From: Granulicella sp. L60
Lineage (GTDB): Bacteria > Acidobacteriota > Terriglobia > Terriglobales > Acidobacteriaceae
DNA length: 64,000 nucleotides
Assembly (NCBI RefSeq): GCF_009765825.1
Contig: NZ_LMUR01000018.1
Span: forward strand, 1,193,739-1,257,738
Direction: 5' to 3'
Numbering within the stretch: the first letter of the stretch is position 1; each line of letters begins with the position of its first letter. The notes under the pieces were generated by a model, which had not been told where the DNA came from, searched no databases, and saw nothing but the letters and a program-made list of their open reading frames with translations. The position numbers were made by a program, and so were the translations under genes. This document shows, one piece after another, positions 57,453 through 64,000 of this stretch.

Positions 57453-58538
57453 TTAATTGCGGGAGAGCCATCGCTGCATCTCTTCCTGCTGTCGTTGTGC
57501 ATCTTCCTCTCGCTTCCGTATGCACTCGGTTTCCACGGCGATCTGCCTTCGTAGCGCTGCGATGCTAGCGCTTTCAAAGCAGCGCGGGATGGCCGTCAGC
57601 AGCATTCCCATAGGATTCTTGATAGCGCGATTACGCACTATCGGAAGAGCTTTTTCAGAGATTATGATGACGATCTCTTCGATTTGGGCATCAGGGCACA
57701 TCTCGCGGCAATTACGGATTAGAAGCCTAGCTGCTTCGTCGTCTGTTAGGACATATCGTGATAGAGCCTGCACGATTTGCGACACTTCATCTTGCGTCGA
57801 CGACGTTGTTCCTAATTCTTTTCCTAAAGAACTTCCTAAAGGGGTGTACGTTTTGTCCATCGTATCCCCGGATGTTTTGTCCACCGTTCCGGTGGTCGTT
57901 ATGTCGACGGTGGATAGTTTGTCTACCGTGGACGTTTTGTGATCAAGGGTCAGTTCCTCTATCTGATCCGGGTTCATCACAAAACGCACACCCTTATCTC
58001 TTATTACATAGTTCAAACCTGCGCGATTGCGTCTCTCAATAGTCGCCTTGAAGGAGTAGATCCGGTAGGTGCGGCCTTGTCGAGCGCTGCTATCTTCTGG
58101 CGCGATGAGTTCGACCGCGAGCTTACTCATAAGCTGAATCAAATTCCTTTTTGCGGCTTTGTCGCTCATTCTCGCCTTTCGAGCCATCCGGTCCCAGCCG
58201 ACTGTCACAATCCTTGTTTCTGCGGTTTCAGTGTGAGCGCTTCCCCATAGGGCAAGATAGAGCTGATTCTCACCATGAGAATGCGCATCTTGTGCGAGAT
58301 GACACTTATGAATTCGATATCGACGAATTCTTTCCAGTTGAGGAGCATTCACGGTGGTCGTTTTGTCAACGGTGGATGTTTTGTCGCGATTACTAGCGAA
58401 ACTGCCAGGTCGATGGGCGTCAATATCAATGACCTCTCTCGGCGTGTTCAGGAATGAGAATGCACCAAGCGTGTTTGGCGCTTGCTCCAATTCTTCCCAA
58501 TCCAGAAGATCGAGTGGGTTACTCCGTGCGCGCATCAA
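57453..58538 (-). CDS. Putative plasmid replication protein with TVDK repeats
   Basis: 361 residues. A central winged-helix-like region (about 80–190: IHKCHLAQDAHSHGENQLYLALW, MSDKAAKRNLIQLMSKL) resembles plasmid replication initiators with wHTH domains. Two low-complexity stretches (51–64 RDKTSTVDKTTTVN; 199–232 with TVDKLSTVD, GTVDKTSGDTMDKT) are encoded by repeats of GTGGACAAAAC-like DNA. A C-terminal helical segment follows. It overlaps the 3' end of parA by 20 bp. The function is inferred from the operon. Confidence 0.55.
   Translation of the reverse strand: MMRARSNPLDLLDWEELEQAPNTLGAFSFLNTPREVIDIDAHRPGSFASNRDKTSTVDKTTTVNAPQLERIRRYRIHKCHLAQDAHSHGENQLYLALWGSAHTETAETRIVTVGWDRMARKARMSDKAAKRNLIQLMSKLAVELIAPEDSSARQGRTYRIYSFKATIERRNRAGLNYVIRDKGVRFVMNPDQIEELTLDHKTSTVDKLSTVDITTTGTVDKTSGDTMDKTYTPLGSSLGKELGTTSSTQDEVSQIVQALSRYVLTDDEAARLLIRNCREMCPDAQIEEIVIIISEKALPIVRNRAIKNPMGMLLTAIPRCFESASIAALRRQIAVETECIRKREEDAQRQQEEMQRWLSRN
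57850..57940. repeat. Iteron-like repeats within the putative rep gene
   Basis: TTTTGTCCA/TTTTGTCCACCGT/GTCGACGGTGG/GTTTGTCTACCGTGG/GTTTTGTG units recur with 13–26 base spacing; two more occur at 58359–58386. They encode the TVDK-type linkers but could also be binding sites. Confidence 0.5.
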
Positions 58539-59316
58539 TGCCAGCGACCTCCGAACCAGAGAATTGTTGCAGCAGTTGACCTGTGAGCAGTTCGTAGTCC
58601 TCTAACGCTTTTGATTTTGGATCGTAGTCGGCAAGAAATTGACGGCTTCTCGCGGACTTTACAACAGCCTGGTCCGTTCTGATGCCTGCGTAGACGGGCA
58701 CCCCTCTCCGTTCAGAAATTGCTGCCAGGGTATTAAGCACGGTATCTGTGATAGCGAGTCGCCGGTCAAGTTTTACGGGAAGGAGACCGGCTACGCGAAC
58801 GTTTAGTCCGCCTGCGAGCATCCCGTTTAGCATCTCTCCCGCTTGGATACTTGCCGTGGCGCCCTGGACGCTCAGAATGTCCATATCGACCGGAACAAGG
58901 ACTTGCTGCGAATACACCATGGCACAGGTCTGAAAAAGACTGATTGACGGTGCCACATCAATCAGCACGGCATCATAGTTTTTCTCGTGTTCGCTGAGCA
59001 TGTGCTTGAAGACAAACTCTCGGAAGGGAAGATTCATAGTGATTGCTTCTGCTTCTGTCGTGTAGCGATTTCCGCAAATAACGTCGACGCCACTGCAAAC
59101 GGATACCAGGCACTCCCTTATCGCGAGCCGACGTATAAGGAAATCGTTCAGAAATGCGTTAGGTCTAAGCCCCAGGACGGCAGCGACAGAGCCTTGCGAA
59201 TCGGCGTCGACCAACAGAACGCGAAGACCCCGGTTTGCAAAGCTGCGAGCAAGAGTTACAGCTGTCGTAGTTTTTCCCACACCGCCGCGTTGGTTAGAGA
59301 TCGTTAGCCGGATCAT
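58519..59316 (-). CDS. ParA-family partition ATPase
   Basis: 265 residues; deviant Walker A NQRGGVGKTTTAVTLA at residues 8–23, then VLLVDADSQGS (Walker A'), VLIDVAPSISLFQ (Walker B) and PVDMDILSVQGA. It segregates plasmid or element DNA with a partner; no parB gene is adjacent (the downstream gene may play that part). It overlaps the HTH gene upstream by ATGA, and the next gene starts within its end: one operon. Confidence 0.92.
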   Translation of the reverse strand: MIRLTISNQRGGVGKTTTAVTLARSFANRGLRVLLVDADSQGSVAAVLGLRPNAFLNDFLIRRLAIRECLVSVCSGVDVICGNRYTTEAEAITMNLPFREFVFKHMLSEHEKNYDAVLIDVAPSISLFQTCAMVYSQQVLVPVDMDILSVQGATASIQAGEMLNGMLAGGLNVRVAGLLPVKLDRRLAITDTVLNTLAAISERRGVPVYAGIRTDQAVVKSARSRQFLADYDPKSKALEDYELLTGQLLQQFSGSEVAGIDARTE

Positions 59317-59543
59317 TGCGGGACCTCAGTCGCGGCAAGAATTTCGGCAATATCAGATGTCCGGAAATAAAGTCGCCTTCCTAAACGTAGTTTTGTAGCG
59401 TTGACCCTTTGTACCCAATCGCTAGAAGCGCGAAGACTGATTCGCAGCCCTTCGGGCGAGCGATTAAGGATGGCTGCAAGTTGAGAAAGACTTAGGAGAG
59501 GTCCGAAACGATTTATCAATGCTTCTTCAACAGTCATCGGCAA
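59313..59543 (-). CDS. Small HTH DNA-binding protein (AlpA/excisionase-like)
   Basis: 76 residues. PLLSLSQLAAILNRSPEGLRISL is a helix-turn-helix followed by WVQRVNATKLRLGRRLYFRTSDIAEIL, the wing plus 'LGRRLYF' pattern of MerR-like/AlpA excisionase proteins. It overlaps parA by four bases and heads the operon, so it may regulate replication/partition or excision. Confidence 0.75.
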   Translation of the reverse strand: MPMTVEEALINRFGPLLSLSQLAAILNRSPEGLRISLRASSDWVQRVNATKLRLGRRLYFRTSDIAEILAATEVPQ

Positions 59544-59589
59544 TTTACCTTAATTATTAGGTGACTTCCATTGAGAGATTAGTCATTTC

Positions 59590-60702
59590 ATGCCCTTGTG
59601 CTTAGGGGGATCTTTGGTCATTATGGTTGACATGCAAGAAGAGTGGGATATTGAAGTATGGCCAGACTGTGCTCCACAGATCAGGGCTGCGATAGCAATT
59701 TTTCAGTCTCGATGGATTTCTTATTCTGACGGCGGCGGAAGGAAGCGACTGGGCAACTTAGTACAGGAGATTATCGAGCCAGCATGGCGAAACTATGTCG
59801 CCTCTCTCCCAATTCACGCAAGCGGAACACTTTTTTGTTTGGACTTCGAATTCAAGCGTCCCGCAGGAAAAAGGGGGTTCTTCTACCTTGGGCAAAATGT
59901 GAAAGATCTCCACAGGACTGTCTACTCATTCAATGATTTGCCTACCCCGCACTGCTACGTACTCTCTGACACGTTAGACACGCTCTTGAGGCTGACGGCT
60001 GACTGTGAAAATAAAAAGCCACTAGAGAGAAGCGCTGGAGAACTGAGTAAACGACGCAAAGGCTGGCGTGAGACCTGCGTCTTCTGCGGTACCTTGACTG
60101 AATTAGAAGAATCTCTTCAGGGATCAAAGGTTAGAAAAAATGAATCCAAGTCGGGACTGAGTGGAAGATTCTGTAAGCGTCATCGACCGATGAATCACGA
60201 TGGCACTTGGAATTCAGCTTATCGGGTAGCAGTACGGCACCGGAAAAAGTTTGAAGAGGAGGTAGTTCGCCTTTCACGGGCACACTCTCGGCACTCGCTG
60301 CCAAGACCGAGCAAGGATCTCATGCCTGCGACGATATTCGCAGCAAAAGTAGCACAAGATCTGGACTCATTCGGAGATGAACAGCTTGACGTTCGATCTG
60401 CTGCCGTACGTCGGCTGATCAATCAGAAGATGACTTGCAACATGAAGGATCCGGACTTCTTTAGAATTAGCGAGCACGATGCTCGACATGCTGCACGTGT
60501 GTTCGTCGACTCGAAAATTACGGATAGAAAGAAGGAACTGATTATTTATCTGGAGGCGGGCTTAAGCCAATCAGAAATAGCGCGGCGATTTGGGATTTCA
60601 CGACAGGCAGTCTCTAAAATGATCAAGTCAAGAAGCTTCGAAGAAATTCCCAAAGCATACCGCTTTGATATGAGAGCAGCAAAAAGGAACCCAGATCTGT
60701 AA
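59590..60702 (+). CDS. Hypothetical protein with zinc-like motif and C-terminal HTH
   Basis: 370 residues. A cysteine pair in ETCVFCGTLT and later FCKRHRP (about residues 168–205) may bind zinc. The C-terminus YLEAGLSQSEIARRFGISRQAVSKMIKS (about 320–347) is a clear helix-turn-helix. It is divergent from the HTH–parA–rep operon by about 45 bp and may be its regulator. ATGs at 59623 and 59632 are alternative starts; none has a strong ribosome site. Confidence 0.6.
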   Translation: MPLCLGGSLVIMVDMQEEWDIEVWPDCAPQIRAAIAIFQSRWISYSDGGGRKRLGNLVQEIIEPAWRNYVASLPIHASGTLFCLDFEFKRPAGKRGFFYLGQNVKDLHRTVYSFNDLPTPHCYVLSDTLDTLLRLTADCENKKPLERSAGELSKRRKGWRETCVFCGTLTELEESLQGSKVRKNESKSGLSGRFCKRHRPMNHDGTWNSAYRVAVRHRKKFEEEVVRLSRAHSRHSLPRPSKDLMPATIFAAKVAQDLDSFGDEQLDVRSAAVRRLINQKMTCNMKDPDFFRISEHDARHAARVFVDSKITDRKKELIIYLEAGLSQSEIARRFGISRQAVSKMIKSRSFEEIPKAYRFDMRAAKRNPDL

Positions 60703-60958
60703 ATAAACATTACTGGGCGCTTGACGATGAACCCAAGATTCTCACATCTGATTTCAAAATACGTACAGAAGTTCTGTGATCCGCTATAAGCCTTGTTCCG
60801 AGATAGTATCAAGGTCTCGATACGGAAGTGCTCATTTTTCCTCCGATCTAGATTACCCAAGCAAAACTCCTATGCTTTCTAAAATCTGGGTTTTTATCAG
60901 CAGCATCAAGCAACAGTCAAAAATTGCTCGTCATCGAAAATTCGTCCCTTTCGATACA

Positions 60959-62050
60959 TTAAGCCTTGAAAGCGCGCCGTCGTGAAACTTCATCGATTCG
61001 CGACACCAAGTCTTCAGCTCGTAGGTGAGTGTAACGTTTGAGCATCTGCATAGATTTGTGGCCACTGATCGCTGACACCTCTTGATCAGAGAATCCCGCT
61101 TCTACGAAACGACTAACAGCTTCGTGGCGTAAATCATGGAACCGCACATCGGCCAGGCCCAGGCTGTGTTTAATGTTGCGCCAGATCGGATTAAACTGGT
61201 ATGGTCTGCGTTTACCATCCCTCCCCGGTTCGCCAAAAAAGATAAGGTCAGTGTCGATCGGGCGGACGGGATGATTCAATGCTTCACGGAAGAGTTCTGT
61301 TGCAGTGGTTGTGAGAGGTACAGTACGCGGCGACGTGTTTTTGGTTTCAAGCAATCGCACGATACGTCGTTTGATGTCCACTTGGATTCGACGTAAGGTT
61401 AGAATTTCAGATGAGCGCATGCCTGTCTCGAGCGCTATGCGCACGATCCAACGCAAAATGGGATTGGAGTGCTGGTCGACAGCATTCAGCAAGCGCCTCT
61501 CCTCATCCGAGGATAAGCGGCGGTTGCGCCCCGCCCCTGGTGCAGGTCTTCGAATATTGGTTACTGGGCTGAATGGTAGGCCAATGCTCCATTCTTTAAT
61601 GGCTACAGTAAAGAGGTGCCCAAGGAGAGCAAGCTCAAGCCTTACAGTATTGTTTGCACGCGGGATGGGTCTTCCATTCTCGTCCTTGCGATCATTTCCC
61701 GCAAGGCGAACATCGCGAAATTGGGCGATAATCTCTGGCGTGAGCGCCGCAAGCGAATACTTCCCTAGATGCTTGATCAGGATCGCCGCCCTGCGGTGCT
61801 CGGGATCCTGAGAGGATGGTCGCTTTGTGGGCGTAACCTCTTTGAGATACCGTTTCAGCGCATCAGCTAACGTCATGCGGTCCGCTGCTGCCCGTTGGAT
61901 GTAGGCCCCACGCACCATTTCATCCTCGGTACGTCGCGACCAATCCTCAGCATCCCGCTTAGTTCGAAATGTCTTAGCCGCAGTAGGCCAGCCGGTCTTG
62001 CGGATGACAGCTTTCCATGTGCCAGAAGTGGTCTTAACTATTGTCGCCAT
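60959..62050 (-). CDS. int: Tyrosine recombinase/phage-type integrase
   Basis: 363 residues. N-terminal shufflon-type MATIVKTTSGTWKAVIRKTG, a core-binding domain (LADALKRYLKEVTPTKRP…) and the catalytic domain with Arg in ALETGMRSSEIL, HDLRHEAVSRF and the nucleophile tyrosine in GHKSMQMLKRYTHL. The ATG at 62050 has an AGAGGG site and is preferred to an upstream in-frame start at 62116. It reads away from tRNA-Ile2, 153 bp from its 3' end, as integrases beside their att site do. Confidence 0.95.
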   Translation of the reverse strand: MATIVKTTSGTWKAVIRKTGWPTAAKTFRTKRDAEDWSRRTEDEMVRGAYIQRAAADRMTLADALKRYLKEVTPTKRPSSQDPEHRRAAILIKHLGKYSLAALTPEIIAQFRDVRLAGNDRKDENGRPIPRANNTVRLELALLGHLFTVAIKEWSIGLPFSPVTNIRRPAPGAGRNRRLSSDEERRLLNAVDQHSNPILRWIVRIALETGMRSSEILTLRRIQVDIKRRIVRLLETKNTSPRTVPLTTTATELFREALNHPVRPIDTDLIFFGEPGRDGKRRPYQFNPIWRNIKHSLGLADVRFHDLRHEAVSRFVEAGFSDQEVSAISGHKSMQMLKRYTHLRAEDLVSRIDEVSRRRAFKA

Positions 62051-62202
62051 TTGCCCTCTCGGTACATATATCGGTATATCGCACTGTACCGAAATTGTAC
62101 CTTTTGGCAAAAGCACAGTTGACTTTAGCTGAATCGAAAATTCGAAATCTTCAGAATACTCATCTATCTATTTGAATTTAAATAGTTTACTCGAATGAGT
62201 TT

Positions 62203-62278
<76 letters not shown>

Positions 62279-62755
62279 TTCCTTGTTTCAGTAGTTACTG
62301 AGGTAGATCGAGGAGATGAATTTCTTCCTATACCTAAAACCGCAAGCTACTATTGGCCCTTTGGAAATTCAAGCGCAGAACGCTGAGTACCTCCAGTCAA
62401 TCAAAGGCAAACCATCCTGTTTCAGCTGAGGCATGAACGAACCGCTGAAATATCGTTAAGCTGGAGTGTCAGACCGACTTCATCATTGTAAACGCATCGG
62501 CCATCGCTTCCCCGGCGAGGTAGATCAAGGCTGTGTGGCTCAGCGAGTGGAGCACGAAGCCAGAAAATTCCTGTGACGCCCTGAGCTGAGGTGTTGAAAA
62601 CACCTCAGTCATTTCAACGATTCTGTGCTATCGCGGAACTTACTAAGAATATGCTAATGCGCGCTCACCTGATGGTGATTTGTGGCCATTCCAAAATAGA
62701 TAGTCCACTCTCCGGAACTTTTCCTCAAAGCATTTTATCCCGGTGATAACGGCGT
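62279..62755. other. Intergenic region between tRNA and alpha-amylase gene
   Basis: About 480 bp upstream of the tRNA. A 9-bp stem hairpin (TGAGGTGTT at 62587–62595 with 62599–62607) without T tract is present; no gene seen. Confidence 0.5.
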
Positions 62756-64000
62756 TTACTTGAGTTCGCTGATGGATGCTGTGCTGGGGGCGAGGTGGAT
62801 GGTAAGAGTGTCGGTGGCTAAAGAGATGGCGTTGGGAGCTCCTAAGAGGATGTCGCTTTGGTGAGCGTCCTGTAGGTCTGTTGCGTCGGTTGGAATGATT
62901 ATGTCTGATGCTTCGCTGCCTTTGTTGACGGCGATCAGGATGCGCTGGTTTGCGTGAGTAGACGTGGAGAGTGTGCGGACATAGACGAGGACGTTGCGAT
63001 CAGCGTGGAGCAGCTGTTCGGTTCCTTCCTGAAGGGCTGGGTGAGAGCGGCGAAGAGTAAGGAGGGTCTGAAGTGATGTGAAGACATACTGTTGTTCGGG
63101 TGAGCGGCCATGTGCACTGAAGGCATCGTTTGGCGTGGGGGCGAAGCCGCCGGGGAAGTCGTGGCGATTGTCTGGATCTTCGCCGCCTCGCATGGCGATC
63201 TCGTCGCCAGAGTAGATCTGCGGCATGCCGCGCATGGTGGTGAGGATAGTGAAGGCGAGCTCCAAGGTGTGGGGTGTGATGGCGGGATCGTTGAGAAAGC
63301 GAGTGGTGTCGTGGTTGCCGAGGAAGGGAATGAGTCGCTCGGGATGCGGATACAGATTGTCTAGGCGGAGGACGTCGGCGAGTTTGGAGATGGGCGCGTC
63401 TTTGAGGAAGACATCGCGAAGGGCGAAGTAGGTGGGGAAGTCAAAGGGTGTGTAGAGGCCGGTGTCGACGCCAGTGCGGGTGACGCCGCCCGCGAAGGTC
63501 GAGGTGATTGTTGGGTCACTGTTGAAGACCTCGCCGACGGTGGTGAGGTGCGGATAGAGGGCATGGAGTTGGGCGTGAAAGCTCTGCCAGAAGGGGCGTG
63601 CGACGTAGGGGAAAGTATCGATGCGTAGGCCGTCCAAGCCTGCCTGTTCTGTCCACCAGGCGGCGTTCTGGATGAGATATCGTGCGACGGCTGGATCTTC
63701 CTGATTGAGATCGGGGAGGGTATTGGCGAACCATCCTTGTGTGACGTTGATCTGGTCGCGCCAGGGCGCATGTGGATCGGTAAGAGGAGCGAAGTCGCCT
63801 TGGGCGATGGTGTGATGCTCGAGGGTGCCGTGAAACCAGGTGGGGTCAGGACTGCCTAGGACCCATGGGTGATTTGGACCGATGTGGTTGGGCACGATGT
63901 CGAGGACGAGCTTCATGTGGCGGGCGTGGAGCGCGGAGGCGAGGTCCTTGAGGTCGTTGAGGGAGCCGAAGTGTTCGTCGACCGAGTACAGGTCGGTGGC
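62756..64000 (-). CDS. GH13 alpha-amylase-family enzyme (5' end beyond window)
   Basis: 414 C-terminal residues are present; the frame continues past the window edge (DLYSVDEHFGSLNDLKDLA precedes the first Met seen). The four GH13 regions are visible: DIVPNHIG (I), GLRIDTFPYV with nucleophile Asp (II), TVGEVFNSD with the acid/base Glu (III) and FLGNHDTTRF (IV). The C-terminal beta domain includes VYVRTLSTSTHANQRILIAVNKG. It resembles cyclomaltodextrinase/neopullulanase-type members; alpha-glucan hydrolysis is likely. Confidence 0.88.
   Translation of the reverse strand, partial: ATDLYSVDEHFGSLNDLKDLASALHARHMKLVLDIVPNHIGPNHPWVLGSPDPTWFHGTLEHHTIAQGDFAPLTDPHAPWRDQINVTQGWFANTLPDLNQEDPAVARYLIQNAAWWTEQAGLDGLRIDTFPYVARPFWQSFHAQLHALYPHLTTVGEVFNSDPTITSTFAGGVTRTGVDTGLYTPFDFPTYFALRDVFLKDAPISKLADVLRLDNLYPHPERLIPFLGNHDTTRFLNDPAITPHTLELAFTILTTMRGMPQIYSGDEIAMRGGEDPDNRHDFPGGFAPTPNDAFSAHGRSPEQQYVFTSLQTLLTLRRSHPALQEGTEQLLHADRNVLVYVRTLSTSTHANQRILIAVNKGSEASDIIIPTDATDLQDAHQSDILLGAPNAISLATDTLTIHLAPSTASISELK

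Overview
The window looks like a chromosomal stretch of a soil-type Acidobacteriota (class Terriglobia, e.g. the Granulicella/Edaphobacter/Terriglobus group). This is an inference from several traits: Tat-exported sugar isomerase and Gfo/Idh/MocA proteins, a patatin–BamA fusion, many secreted carbohydrate enzymes, and dense families of GC-rich palindromic intergenic repeats. The outer parts (1–35.2 kb and after 62.3 kb) are housekeeping-like and GC-rich. The part between 35.3 and 62.2 kb is visibly more AT-rich, is full of broken genes and looks acquired.

Layout. 1–1.9 kb: end of kdpB, then kdpC (K+ uptake ATPase). 2–6.3 kb: an aldehyde dehydrogenase of the 2,5-dioxovalerate type, a Tat-exported sugar isomerase-like protein and a Tat-exported Gfo/Idh/MocA oxidoreductase closed by a clear terminator. 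6.4–8.8 kb: patatin phospholipase with an outer-membrane barrel. 9–16.2 kb: small Trm112-like protein, folD, coaE, an HtrA protease, purN, purM and hemL (C1/purine, CoA and tetrapyrrole metabolism plus envelope quality control). 16.2–35.2 kb: MFS transporter, polysaccharide deacetylase, Bcp peroxiredoxin, FUSC-type membrane protein, YjlB-like cupin, fabD, DUF4230 protein, STAS protein, DPP-IV-like peptidase, pyrG, GH35-like enzyme, NAD(P)-binding protein, ankyrin/LssY_C protein, yraN and a DinB-like protein. Two repeat families (a nested-palindrome element and a ~180 bp element) are scattered through 14–28 kb.

35.3–51.4 kb is a surface-polysaccharide cluster: SAM methyltransferases, a Wzx flippase, three GT2 and one GT4 glycosyltransferases, a Wzz chain-length protein, a Wzy/ligase-like membrane protein and a Tat-exported parallel beta-helix protein. 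It also holds a broken second wzz, a broken FkbM methyltransferase and two decayed IS3 orfA fragments. No initiating phosphoglycosyltransferase or export channel is visible, so the pathway must rely on genes elsewhere.

51.4–62.1 kb is a plasmid/ICE-like module: a truncated membrane gene, a broken RHH antitoxin, an intact IS3-family element, a LAGLIDADG-type protein, a decayed vapBC pair, a VirB8/TrbF-like fragment, a rep/partition operon (HTH protein, ParA, putative replication protein with TVDK repeats) and a tyrosine integrase that abuts tRNA-Ile2(CAT) at 62203–62278.

The main finding is a degenerate copy of the 3' half of this tRNA at 35268–35314, in the same orientation and identical over 14 bases across the anticodon loop. 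It lies where the composition changes. It suggests that the whole 35.3–62.2 kb block (about 26.9 kb) is one integrated island carrying polysaccharide genes as cargo. The window ends inside a GH13 alpha-amylase-family gene.
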